This document shows positions 31,297-51,074 of a stretch of 64,000 nt of DNA, in pieces; the first letter of the stretch is position 1; every line of letters begins with the position of its first letter. The notes under the pieces were generated by a model. That model was not told the origin of the DNA and made no database searches. It saw nothing but the letters and a program-made list of their open reading frames with translations. The position numbers and the translations under genes were made by a program. Source of the stretch: Heliopora coerulea. Taxonomy: Eukaryota; Cnidaria; Anthozoa; Scleralcyonacea; Helioporidae. Location of the stretch: NCBI GenBank assembly GCA_030142905.1, contig JASJOG010000550.1, positions 1 through 64,000 on the forward strand, given 5' to 3'.

Positions 31297-32907
31297 ATGG
31301 CTTCCGCCCAAGAAGGATACGATGACGAATGCTTTGAAAATCCTGTTCCTCAGAATCTCCATTGTGCCATTTGTTTGAATGTGCTGAAGCAGCCAATGCA
31401 GTGCTTAAAAAATGAACATTCGTTTTGCAAGCCTTGCATCAATCGCCATTTACAAGTAACCCAGAAATGTCCAGTTTGTATTGAACCATTAACACAACAA
31501 ACATTGCGACCTTCGAGACTTGCCGCAGATCTCTTATCAGAGCTGAAGATAAGTTGCGACAATTCAAGTAGAGGATGTGGCGAGTTTGTGAAGTTGGAAG
31601 TTCTGGAAGTTCACGTTGGAAATTGTGAGTTTAGTCCAGTACGATGTTCAAATGAGGGTTGTGAGTTGATCGTGAACAGAAAAGATCAATTAGACCACGA
31701 AATGAATGAGTGTGACTTTCGTTTGGCGGATTGTCGGTTATGTGGAGAGCGGGTAAGTTATTGGGAAAGAAAATTTCACTGTTACGTGAAGAGGGAGGAA
31801 ATGGACGAAATGAAAAGAAGTTTGAAAGAAACCAAAGATGAAATGTCAAGCATGGGGGAGATGATGACGAATATGAGCAGACAGTTGACGAGGAAGATGG
31901 ATGATGTGATGAAACAGATGGGTGACTTGAAGTGCCAGGTTACTGCAGGCAAAAGTGATTTTCCTAGTACGAAAAAAAAGCTGGAAAATGAACACCGTTT
32001 TCCTGGATTAACTGCCTCTTGTTTGCTAGCTAATGTTAGTGTTAGGGAAAATATTATCATTGCTGGAGGGTTTGGTAAGAACTCAGTTGAAATGTTCAGC
32101 TGGACAACAAGACAGTGGACTCACCTCCCACCAATGACGTCAAAACGTTACTGTTCATCGTCGTTTGTCCATGAAGATCAAATGTTTGTTTGTGGAGGAA
32201 GGTGGAGTGATGACAGTATTGAGGTATTGAACTTGAAGGAACAAGGTGCACAATGGAAGAAATTTACTGCCAAGTTACCACAGAAGACCTACGGACATAC
32301 CACTGTGGGTTATGAAAATAATTTATTTATTTTTGGAGGTAAAAGTGGTGGTAAGATAGTTAATGATATCTATAAAGTAAGTTTGGTTCCTCCTTATTCT
32401 TCCCAGTTGGTTTGTCATATGGCAGAACCAAGAACATGGCATGGTGCACAATGTTTTGGTGACAAGGTTGTCATTGTTGGAGGAACAACAACAGGTGGTT
32501 CAAGACATTCTCTTGACACAGTGTTATTATATGATATTACTAACAACTGTTGTCAAACTCTGGCTCCATTGCCTTTTGCTGTCTGTAAGATGGCAACTGT
32601 TGGCTGGAAAGACAACATTATCATTATTGGAGGATGTGACAAGAACAATAAAAAATTAAACACTGTTGTAGTTTATAATATAACAAATGGACAGAGTACA
32701 ATGTTACCATCAATGAAACATAAGAGATCAGACTGTAGTGCAGTGATCACAGGAAATGTTATTGTGGTCATGGGAGGATGGGGTGAGAGAGGAGAACATC
32801 TTAATTCTGTGGAATGTTTTAACATTCATACTTCTACCTGGGAAGAACTTCCCACAATGAAAGAGAACAGATGGTGTGCAACTGCAGTTGTGAAAAGTAT
32901 TAGTTGA
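31297..32907 (+). CDS. RING/TRAF-zinc-finger/kelch E3 ligase, copy B (complete)
   Basis: A single-exon frame of 536 residues. RING finger at about 23-61 (CAIC, HSFCKPC, CPVC); TRAF-type zinc fingers at about 87-162 (CDNSSRGC, CSNEGC, CRLC with spaced His); coiled coil about 165-212; six kelch blades from about 240 to the end, with Gly-Gly at 257, 300, 347, 395, 445 and 493. The likely role is a cytosolic ubiquitin ligase whose propeller selects the substrate; partner unknown. The start MASAQEG is shared with copy C. Differences from the other copies cluster at loop residues, e.g. 259-261, 283-286, 302-305, 349-355, 380-382, 400-404, 430-431, 447, 453, 472-479, 495-501 and 525-527. Lack of introns suggests a retro-copied ancestor or ancient intron loss. 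Confidence 0.93.
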   Translation: MASAQEGYDDECFENPVPQNLHCAICLNVLKQPMQCLKNEHSFCKPCINRHLQVTQKCPVCIEPLTQQTLRPSRLAADLLSELKISCDNSSRGCGEFVKLEVLEVHVGNCEFSPVRCSNEGCELIVNRKDQLDHEMNECDFRLADCRLCGERVSYWERKFHCYVKREEMDEMKRSLKETKDEMSSMGEMMTNMSRQLTRKMDDVMKQMGDLKCQVTAGKSDFPSTKKKLENEHRFPGLTASCLLANVSVRENIIIAGGFGKNSVEMFSWTTRQWTHLPPMTSKRYCSSSFVHEDQMFVCGGRWSDDSIEVLNLKEQGAQWKKFTAKLPQKTYGHTTVGYENNLFIFGGKSGGKIVNDIYKVSLVPPYSSQLVCHMAEPRTWHGAQCFGDKVVIVGGTTTGGSRHSLDTVLLYDITNNCCQTLAPLPFAVCKMATVGWKDNIIIIGGCDKNNKKLNTVVVYNITNGQSTMLPSMKHKRSDCSAVITGNVIVVMGGWGERGEHLNSVECFNIHTSTWEELPTMKENRWCATAVVKSIS

Positions 32908-35900
32908 TAGGTTAAAACAATTGTTTTAGCACAGACTTTAGTGTGAAGTTTTATAAAATTAATTCATGGATATTGAGTGTAAAAGAACAATTTAATGTTG
33001 AATGGAAGTAAATGATTAGTTGTTAAAAAAAAGTTTGGAAAATTAAGAATATTAGGAGATTAAGACTGAGAGTTTGTACCTAACATAGAAAATGTGGAAA
33101 ATAAATAATGAAGAGAGAGTTAAATCATAAAAAAATATGTCAGATATCTTGGTAGACAATTTATGTAATGTTTTGTTTACTTAAACTGTGTGAGTCTAGC
33201 AGTAAATAATTTAAATCCAGTACAGTTGTTGTTATAAATATCTGTGTAATGTTCAACGTAGGTCTGTTCAATCACTGAAGTTGACAGCCGTGCCATAAGT
33301 TTTTACTACAGACCGACTAGTTTTGGCGGGAAAATTTCCGAGTTGATTTGAAGATAAACAAACGAGATTCTGGTACGTTTTACAGAAGACTTATAAAAAC
33401 AAACTTGGAGAAAAAAGTTGAATGTTCTCAACGATATTTTTAAGCAGAAAACTAGATGAATCGATGCCAAAAAACAACGAAGTAACAAGTAAAAACACGC
33501 AAGTAAACCTAAGCCGTTAACTCAAGAACACAAAGCTTGCTCAAAAGCGATAAAGAAAGGAACCAAAAGTCATATAATAAATTCCTTATTAATCTCGTTT
33601 GTTCGGTCTTTACGGGAAAGTATTTGTCCTCGTTTTTTTTTCTCACAGACGTCGCTTCGTCGGTCGGTCTGTTGTTGCCACTCATGTTGGTGGCATTTTT
33701 CTTTGATGTTTCTGCAAAGCTGTAATGAAGTTGTGAAACATTTAAAATAACACTTTTCAGAAGTATGAATGCATTTGTTGATGATATGTTAAGTTAACAG
33801 CTCAAAAACTCACAGTTCTATCATCTCAATTTCATCACCAATAATTATTAGGGGTGTGACACGCCGTGCTTGCGACGGCCCAGGACTTACATGAAAAAGG
33901 ACAATCTTTGACCTGATCTCCACTTGAAGGTTGTCACGTACTGTCGTTCATTCACTAGAGTCTTCAAAAGGTATAGTAAGATTTGTGAGAGAAAGTTAGC
34001 AGTAATTGTGCTCTTAACACTTTATTGAGTAAGACCAGATGAACAACCGTATCTGGCAACTTAAAAGCAAATACCGTAGAATCGCGAAAGTACCGAGCCC
34101 CGGTTACTTTCAGGTTTATCCGCCATTGGGAGATGTTACTATCGAAAGGCCGTTATTTTTGTGTAGTAAAGTACGTTAAAGTACCATGGGAATATTGTTG
34201 TTTACCCGGTTAATGGCTTTACGATTGTCTACCGCATTTGTCTTCTTCGATGCAACTTTGACAGTTTTTTTACTTTACTTTTGGTGGGTCGAGATTTGAA
34301 ACTTGATACTTTAGAGTTACTGAAGCGATGAGTGAAACAGCACTGTCAAGTGTTGAGTGTTATCATCATCTTCATCAGTCGTATTTGTTGTATGACGTGG
34401 AAACGCAGTATTTTCGAAAGGGACTAGGATGACAGTAATGCTTTTGTGACATTCTTCCAAATACAAGAACATTTTAAAAGTATTGACGTGATGCAAGAAA
34501 GCCTTCGTAAAACACACGCCTTGTGTACCTATTTTTAAAACTTTTACATGATTTTTTTTCCCTCTGTTGTTGACAGGTTGTTGAACCTCTTTCCAAGAGT
34601 CAAGTTGTCATGGTATTTTGGATCTACACTATTTAATTTATCACAGGGAGGTGCAACTAAGAGAAAGCAATTGAGGAATTACCCTCCCATAGGGGAAATC
34701 TGCCAAGAAAATGTTCTATATTCTTTCAAGAACATCAGAAAATGTATTTCTGGAGCATTTTAAAGCATCTTTGGATGAAAAAATTTTCTACTGAGCTTTC
34801 CATGACTTCCCATTTATGAGAACTCGTGAGTATGATTGAAGCAATGCTCTAGTTATACTGAGGTTTCATGAGCAGTTGAATATAAATAAATTGTGCTCCA
34901 GCTGGCAGCTAATGCTCATTCCAACACAGAGACCTTTTTTTTCTTCATTGATTTCGTATCATTCCATTGCATTTGTTTGCTCATTTGCCATTTTCTCCAT
35001 GCATCAGTTTATTTTCAAACTTTTTTATTTGTACTTTTTCTTTCATCCTTAATAGGTTGTTTCATTTTCCACATTCCTTTTTCTGTTCCATTAAGGTTTT
35101 GACCCAGATTTCAATAGAATGACCAAACAATCCTTCAATAAATCATTTATTCTTTACAATTTTCATCTTTAAACACAATAAAAAATTTAAATAGTCAACT
35201 TCTGTATCCTCACTTGCTGTGAAAACTATAACCTGAAGAGTTGCATGTGAGAAGGGTTCAGAAATCCCAAATTACTATAAATTTATTTTCTCATAATTCA
35301 TCCATATTCAGCCTCATCCTCTAAACTTAAGATTGAATAAGGTTTACATAGTTGTAATAACACCTTCTGCTTAGTCAGCTAATGTTCAAGCTCAGCAACA
35401 CTGTAAAGATCAAGGGTAAGATGCTAGGTGATCACATTTCATTTGAACTAAAGGCTGTTTTGGTAAACCACACCCAAAGAGGTTTCATATTGTAACTCTC
35501 TCACTCTTCCAGATAAATTGTCGAAGTCCAGAACCTTGTGCATGTTTTGATAGTGCTAATTCACCCAAAATAAAATACAGTACCTGAGAAACAAGTAGTA
35601 TGTACTGAAATGAAATATGTCAGTGATAAGGTACTTGTGTTATTGCTTTTGTCCTATCACCATCTTTGTCTTGTTCTCCAGAAAGATTCTTTCTCAAAAT
35701 AGCATTTTAAGCAACTTCACTTTCACTGACTCTTCTCCTTTGTTACATTTCTTGATTGATTTTCCTGCTTTAAAGATCACCTTGGTCACTGTCTTAACCT
35801 CTGTCTTTTCCAGGCAGGTGCTTATCTTTCAATCATTGAGAGAGGAAACTTGGGATGTTCTTATAACCACCAAGTAGTTGGCATGAAACATGCCCAGCAC

Positions 35901-36505
35901 TGTTCTGTAACAGTCTTCAAACAGTATGTTCAGGTTCAGCATCTGGTAAAAAGATCAATTGTTCATGAGTTGCCATTACTATATTTCACAAAGAGAAGCC
36001 GAATTTTTCTCTGCTTTATCCAATAAGCAAGTGCACTGTTTTACTGGTTTTAATTTGAGTAGTACAGTATCCTTTAATTGTAACACATTATTGTTCTTAC
36101 TAAGAATATTCTGCAAGGGGACATACCACTGTCACATTGGACACAACACACTGTTAGAAGAGACTTAAGAAGTTTTGCCATTTGTCTAAGTCAACATCAC
36201 TGGTTTGGCAAGAACTTAGGAGTTCAATATGAAAGGAAAAAGACAAGGAAATATTGTATAGTTAAAAATAAAACAACAAAGTTGTGACTAGTTGCTTTCT
36301 TTAACAAAAAAAAAATAAGAAATTAGGATTTCAAGTGAGTTGTACTGGGTATTTCATTTTTTTGTTTTTATGTTACTTAAAAGAGAAAACAATTGACATG
36401 AAGTGTTTATTCCAACTTTAAACAGGGTTCTCACATCCTTGCTGAGGAGACTACTGCATTTGCTAATTTATAAACATCCCCAAAGCTGATAAACCTTTCA
36501 TGACT
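32908..36505. other. Spacer between kelch copy B and the RNF43/ZNRF3-like gene
   Basis: This matches A 1302-5032 with scattered substitutions and a 132-base deletion near 34421 (A bases 2820-2951 missing). The kelch 3' untranslated region lies at the start. I see no gene in it. Confidence 0.6.
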
Positions 36506-44382
<7,877 letters not shown>

Positions 44383-44730
44383 TTATTGCAATACAGCAGA
44401 GACAAAGGAACCAGTGGTCTAGCAAATTAACGTCTGGATATTAACCGCAACGACTTCAGTTGTGAAATTAAAAATGATTTTTCTAGGCCGTGAGCGATGA
44501 TCAGCCAATACCAGACCTTTATGGTTTGTTGTTTTTGTACGCAATGACTCGCAATCACTTTCCGGAGTTCCACTTGAAATAAGGGCTGATAAAAATCAGT
44601 TAGAGGAACTAAGCCATTCAAACAACAAACCCGGTGTTAAGATATTGATTTATTATTGGGGTTTCAAGTTCAAATATATACAGGACTAAAGCTGGTTTCG
44701 CAGCGAGGTAAAATAATTCAGAGTGAAAGA

Positions 44731-45155
44731 ATGTCGTTTAGTGATGCTGGTAAGGTCTTGTCAAAAATACATTTTGGCTACAGGTGGCTCCAAGATGTCT
44801 AGTCACCATTATTTGAATGTTGTGGCATGGTACAATCAATATTTGTCAAGTGCCATCTTCTCTATATCATCATTGAACCCCAAAGACGTGACAGTTTTAA
44901 TGAAACTTTTTGAACTTGCTACACCTTTCACTGAAACTCAGGTTTGCATACGTATAACTACACTTTTTACAGAAAGATGATATAAAATACTGTTTTCTTT
45001 ATAAAGGCTTCCAGGGAACTCGCCACATGTTTTCACCACGTCCATATAATGAATCCAGCATGTTAAAAACTCTCGATAAAAAATCGGACACATGCACTTC
45101 AGTAGTCCAAGTCAAAGGGAACCTTCCGAAGTTCTGTTCATGGCAAGGACCTTAG
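44731..45155 (+). CDS. Unrecognised small three-exon gene, unit B (open)
   Basis: Exons 44731-44749, 44784-44941 and 45015-45155 join with GTAAGG/CAG and GTTTGC/CAG signals into 105 codons plus TAG. The protein begins MSFSDAGGSKMSSHHYLN, continues VVAWYNQYLSSAIFSISSL and PKDVTVLMKLFELATPFTET, and ends VKGNLPKFCSWQGP. I do not recognise it. It starts close to, and points away from, the RNF43/ZNRF3-like gene. A Cys-rich stretch after an acceptor at 45215 (KYCEKCEEVCHGW) could be a further exon of another isoform. The unit A copy carries a stop and a changed donor. Confidence 0.5.
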
Positions 45156-45655
45156 TTCACATAGGGTACTGTTTTCGTTTTCATGGAGTTGTTTTTTAAC
45201 CTAATTTTACACAGTATGAATTGGATAAATATTGTGAGAAATGCGAAGAAGTCTGCCATGGATGGTTAGGATTATGCACAGCTGGATAATTCGTAGTTTG
45301 TTATTCGGCCAAGGAAGCGATTGCTGTCACTTACAGAGAAAGGTGAAGACAGATAATTTAAGTAGAACTAAAGTACTTGTCAATAAGGGGAAAATTCGGA
45401 GCAATTCACGGAGTACTGAAGCACTACTTACTGTTCCCCGGAGTGGCAAATGCAAGCACCAAACATTAGTTTGCTCAAACAAACGAAGATCAAGTAAATC
45501 AACTTTGACTATCACAATCGCACGAGAACTCTCAGGCCACATATTTTTAATTTTCCATTATCAAGTGTTGGGGTGCAGGTAGCAAGCTTTCGATACTGCC
45601 ACGTACATATATGACAAATTAAGAGAATGATCTCTAAGTATTTCGCCATTGTTTA

Positions 45656-45893
45656 AAATTGTGAACGCATTGGGACGTGCTGGAAGTTCGAGATGGTGTG
45701 TTGTATCGTCGTTGGGAGAAGGAAAGTTGAACAGTCTCGAAACCATTGCTGGTTGTGCCTCGATCGTTGGTTAATGATGTGTTGACTTCGCTTCGCGATG
45801 GTCCAACAGCAGGTCATTTGCGGATAACCAAAACTCTGCAGAAGGTACGTGAGCGATTTTATTCGCCTGATCACAGAGTAAATAACGTCCGAC
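45656..45893 (+). pseudogene. Gypsy integrase N-terminal piece, unit B
   Basis: The counterpart of A 13418-13655. The frame is interrupted at about 45720 by a change in the GGGAGAACGAAAG stretch (an A lost and GGAAAG to GGAAAGTTG), so only parts stay open. Confidence 0.65.
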
Positions 45894-46078
45894 GACCATA
45901 ATAAACTTGTTATGATTCGCGGTTTCCGAGAGCGCTACTAGAATGTCAATGGCAACTCCCTCCATTGGATAGCTAGAGGGGCAACTAACCAACGGGGCTC
46001 GAGTTTCGTTCGTCGCGCCCTCACCACTCGCACACTTCTCGCATTTCCTCAACCAGTCCTGCACGTCCTGCCTTTGGC
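45894..46078 (-). pseudogene. Inverted gypsy integrase piece, unit B
   Basis: On the minus strand DVQDWLRKCEKCASGEG, LVSCPSSYPMEGVAIDIL and NHNKFIMVVGRY are continuous, showing the Cys pair and the first Asp of the DDE core in one frame. The orientation is opposite to the flanking integrase pieces, as in unit A. The inversion therefore predates the unit duplication. Confidence 0.75.
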
Positions 46079-46092
46079 CAGGACAAAGAGTA

Positions 46093-46974
46093 AATAATCC
46101 AACGAGAGGTCCAACTCACCGTCGGCAGCTTTGATGTTTGTGTCCTCGCTCATGTTGCCTCGCGCATCTCATTAATTCAAACGCCGCCATGTTCCTGGCA
46201 AGCGTCTAGCGCACTGTCCTCTAAGTCAGTGGTCTATCCCTCGAAGCGTCAAGGTATGTGTTCTTCAACTTTCGTGCTCGTCTGAACTGAATTTTCGCAT
46301 AATTTAAGTGGTTTTACAGTCTTCGTCAACCTTAAATTGTGATCGCAGGACCAGAAAAGGTAAGCGAAAAAATTGCTGATAGCCACATGTATGCCAGTTG
46401 ATCTTTTAACTGTTTTTGACTGGTTTAAAATCGTGGCAAGATTAACAATAATTTATTCCAAGGCGCGGAGGTCCAGTGTAGATAGCTTCGATAAAACAGC
46501 GGCGTTCTAGAGGTTATACACTATCTAAAATATAGAAAATAAGCTTCTCAAAAGTGTATAAGCTTCTCAATAGTGTATAACCTCTAGAACGCCGCTGTTT
46601 CGACAATAATTTAGCGCATGTTTGAATCCATCGAGCGTTGTCAACACGTTAGTACGATATTTGTAAATTGTGGAGTAAATTTCATTTTGTAAGCTTATTG
46701 AACAAATACCCCTCGATGGGTTTGAAAAGCTAATTTCAATCTACCAGTTTAGTACTAAAGCATGTTTATGTGTGGTGGAGAAATCGTGAAAAGAACTTTA
46801 TTAATATTCAAAATGTATTTTATTTTACATACCGAAAAAAATCTATCAATGTGATTTAGACATTGACATGTAGTACCCCTAGTAACAGATTACAAACAAA
46901 CTACAGTAGCAGAAGAACAGTCACATTTTTCCAATGTGTATAGTAATTATAAATGCTGAATCGTAAAATATTTT
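46093..46974. other. Non-coding stretch with palindrome, unit B; empty site of the pogo-like element
   Basis: No gene is seen. The junction GTAAATAATCC near 46088-46098 is the uninterrupted target of the unit A pogo-like insertion. The 30-base inverted repeat with AACAGCGGCGTTCTAGAGG recurs near 46495-46600. Confidence 0.6.
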
Positions 46975-49900
46975 CTATTTTTTTTTACTTACAGTAGATA
47001 ATTCTCGATTTCCAAACTTCAATGCATAATATCTTCTCATTCTTACAAACAATTTTAAAACATAAGTCTTTGGAAATCCTGAACAATGAGGCTCTGAAAA
47101 TTTATCAAGTTTTTCCAGAAGATATTTGCCAATTACCACCTGAGTCATGGCATTTGGAAATTCATCCATGAAAGTATTTTCTAGTCTAGTAATATAATTG
47201 ACAAAATTGGTTACTGGGACCAGTAATCCACCAAACAATTTGTGTGTTGACTCGTATCCCTTAAAATAACAAAATAATTTGGAGCTGTTGTCCAGTTCTG
47301 AACTAACAAGATACTTATGGCAATCTTGACATTTATGCTTTTCAAAACATTTTTTGAGAAGGTAACCAGCTACATATGTTATAGCATTAAGGCTAAATAG
47401 ATCATTTTCAAACAAGTTCAATTTATAGTTGGAATCCTCAGTGTTGAAGGGTTGAGGACCTTTTTCTGATGCCTGTGAATTTATATTATACTTTGAACCA
47501 ACCAGAACAGAGTCCAAATCTTCTGTGCAGTTTCCAGTGGATTGAACTAAGATGTTATGGTAAAATAGCTTCCTGAATGCACTACAGAACTGCATAGGAG
47601 TTTGGTTGTTGGCATTACCCCCTTGCTGTTGTATCGATCCACAAAAGTTCTCCAGTTGGTCCTGATTAAGTCGGCGTGTGAAAAGAAATTTGACTGAATA
47701 TAGGGCTTGAAGATGTTTCCATAATGCCAAAGTTCCATTCAAAGTTAATTTTAACCCTTTTAAGTGTTTCAAAATGTTGGTTATATCTTTGTTGGTAGTT
47801 GGATCAATGACTCTAAGTGACGAAATGAAGTCAACCATTTCAGTGAGAAATTTCTCATAAGGTGAGTCAGCTGACATTGGGGGACAGAAAATCTTTGAAT
47901 CTTTAAAAGATGAGCTGTTTAGACTGTCAAAAATCTGGTCAAATTTAGAGATCATTTCTGCTGTGCCAGATGCTGTTGTTGGTAGAGCACCAACACTAAC
48001 AGACATTGAGATTGCAGCTGCTACTGTGTGACTTAAAACCTGAGTGGCATATTTGACTTTCATTTTTTTGAAACCATTTAGATGGATGTGGTTTTCAGTC
48101 AACTTAGGACAACAACAAATTGACAAAGCACGGCCTTTTTATAACTAGCTTCAATGTCTTTCCAACTAGCAACTTTGTCTCCATGATGGAAATTGTATTT
48201 CAAAAGGTTATTCCTTATTGCCTTTATTAAATGAGGTGGATCATAGAGATAAAAAATCTTGTTACCATTGTGCATAAACCAAGGCTTTAATGGGGTAATG
48301 TCAAGGTCTTTAAGTACTTTCTGGAAATTAGTGCCAAGGTCTGAAACAACTGCAATAACTTTTAAACTGATGCTGCTAATCTTAATGATTGTTTCTAGTA
48401 ACTTTTCTTTAATTTTTGTGCTGTTACAGGACTCATGGACCATATAATATCCAAGAGGCTGTTTCCAGTTCTCCAGTATTCCACGGGCCATAAATACCAA
48501 TGCAGATGTTGCTGTTGCACTATTTTTTACACCATCACCAAAATCTTCTAATCCAATAATTTCATCTTTGTATTCATCATAGGACAGGTTTGCCTTTATT
48601 GAAATCTCATCCATTGAGATTGTGCACAACCTACTGCTTTCACTCATTGTTCTTACCTTGCTATGGATAACATGCATGGCAGCATCTGAAAGACCAGGTG
48701 ATTTTGATAGTCCTGAAACCCACTTCAGCAAACTAGACTTTGAAGGTAAATAAAAAAACTTAGAAATCATTCTGTAAGCCTTTCCACTGATATGATAGAG
48801 AGACAGAGCAAAAGCTTTGTTGTGTGGATCATATCTGTGGCCTCTTGCTTTTTGAAGGTAGAGGTTAACTTGCATTTCAACAAATGTTGATATCCTATCA
48901 GGTAGCATATTTCGTAAGACAGACATGGCTGCTTCTTTGGTGAAATTTTTTGGGGGATTCTTTTTCTTCATGTTTAGAGCCTGTCTAATATGTATGAGTT
49001 GTTTTCTTTGTCTGTTAATAATAGCTCTTTGTCTCTGCTTTCTAGGAGTGTCATTTGACAATGTTTGGCTTGTTTGACAATCCATCTCAACTGGACAAAT
49101 TAGAAAAGTTTTAATTAATAGAGACTGAATCAATTTTACATTTGTTTAGTCCTCTTATATAAAAACCAATACCTGTGGAGCTTCTGGTCCATGTTTCTTA
49201 GTGACCTTGTCCAGATTTTCTTGGTGTCAATGGTAAAACAAACTCTAATATGAATTGAAAATAACAATGTTTAATGTACAGTATTGTTAAAATAACATTG
49301 ATTAATCTTTCCTAATTATATTGAATAATTTACTGCTACATAACAAATAGTGTAACTAATGTATACCTACATCAGCATTCTGTGGGGTAATAACATCTCT
49401 GGCTGCTATTGGTGGTATTTTTTGTGGATTTAATGATTTAACAGGCACTGATATTTGATAAGAAAAAATGTCTGTTAAATATTGATTTGCAAGAAATGGT
49501 AAAGACTATAATTTATGCAAAATCTTTAATTTGATATACCTTCTTTGTTAGAAATATCACCTTCACAATCAGGTTGCACAGGCACATGTATGGTTTGTTG
49601 TGGTATTTCCATAGTAGACTCTGGTAAAAGTTTTAAAATCCCTACAAGCATTACAGTGTATTTACAAAATTTATGACCATTCTATATTTAGTCATAATAT
49701 TTTTTTGTCATGACACTATAGTTTACAGATAGGCTTGGTAGTGGAGTAATTTTTAATTACATTACAGTACCTTCATCAGTGATACTGGAAATAGGCCTTT
49801 GATTACAAGGGATTGGTATTATTTGAGGTTGTGTCATGATCACAGATTCTGCCAATGATAATTTATAGACACTGTTATGTGACTTTAAATAAATCGTTTA

Positions 49901-50565
49901 TTTGCATTAAAGATTAACAACTACCTTCATTGTCTTCATGGTGGTCAAAAATTTGGTTGTTTGGTTTCCTTTTTGGTGGCTGAGTTGTTGCAGCAGCTGA
50001 TCCTGTCAACATAAAATATTTGATGTGGACTAAGTTTTCCAAAGATGATTGCCTGTAGCCTTGGAACTGAAAAGCCCATTTCTCATGTTTTCTGAAGAAT
50101 GCTACGTTACCGTCATACAAAGTTCGTCTTTCAATGAAGTTGGTTTGACAATCGGTCATTGTTTCAACTATGTGTAAAAATCAGGAGGAGAATAAAATGT
50201 TAAAACTACTTTCAAGTTGGTTAATCTACTGCCTGAATAAAGTTTTACTGACCGTCAGGGGGTGTATCCTCGTTGAACAATATGCGTTTCGCTCCCGCTG
50301 TTTGATTTGGTCGGCTGAAAAGAGTCGGCACGGCATCTTCTCGAAGTCTGTTTTTTAGGTAGTTTTGAAAACTGGCCTGATTAAAATGACTTCTACAAAC
50401 TCGGCAGTTGTTGTATAAATAATCAGCGTCCTCATCCAGTAAATCCTTTCGATTGCAATTAATAATCCATTGCTTTGACCTGCAGTATACAAAAAAGCTC
50501 AGTTTATGAAGCCTTCTTATCAAAAAAGGCAAACAAAGCGACACAAAAAAACTTAAGCTATTCAA
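46975..50565 (-). pseudogene. THAP/P-type DNA transposon, unit B, broken differently from A
   Basis: The pieces are as in unit A but better kept. At 48099-49133 there are 344 codons with the DNA-binding linker and catalytic region ([37 protein letters not shown]). At 46975-48126 there are 383 codons with the insertion and C-terminal domain (NAITYVAGYLLKKC). They are separated by one lost base near 48130. THAP-type exons lie at 50245-50490 (CRVCRSHFNQASFQ, REDAVPTLF); the second Cys-region residue G of unit A is R here. Several short linker exons end before GTAT donors. Neither unit encodes an intact transposase, and their lesions do not coincide. Confidence 0.85.
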
Positions 50566-50579
50566 TTAGTTATAAATTT

Positions 50580-51074
50580 AAGCACACGAATTAGCTCGAG
50601 AACACCTGAAGAAAGCGCAAAAACGGCAAAAACAATATCACGACACAAAAGGTACTGGCCAAGCTTTTGGTGTTGGGGATCGAGTTTGGTTGTTTAATTC
50701 CGCTACGAAGAAAGGTGAATCCAGCAAGTTACAGTCGCCGTGGGTAGGACCTTTCATAATTGTAGACAGAATTTCCGAGGTGAACTACAAGATCCATCCA
50801 GAGAACAATGCAGGGCGCAAGCACATTGTTCATTACAACCGACTTAAGCTCTGCAAAACTCAACCACAAAATGGCAACGGAAATCTTGACGCAGACGCGA
50901 AGACATACCGACCCGACTAGCCATGAGAACAGCGACGACAGAAGCTATGTACCAGACGACACTGATCTTCTGTATAGCGAGGATCTACCTGTTTTTCTCC
51001 AAGATGAACCTCACGCCGAGTGTGAGCAAGCTTTGACGGAGGATCAAGAACATGTTCCACCCATGAGGCAACGG
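50580..51074 (+). pseudogene. Gypsy integrase C-terminal piece, unit B, cut by deletion
   Basis: The same frame as A 19470-20026 (DRVWLFN, QSPWVGPFIIVDR, HYNRLKLC), but a small deletion near 50897 shifts the tail. At 51074/51075 the sequence jumps directly into the BEL element, so the gypsy end and LTR are missing. Confidence 0.8.
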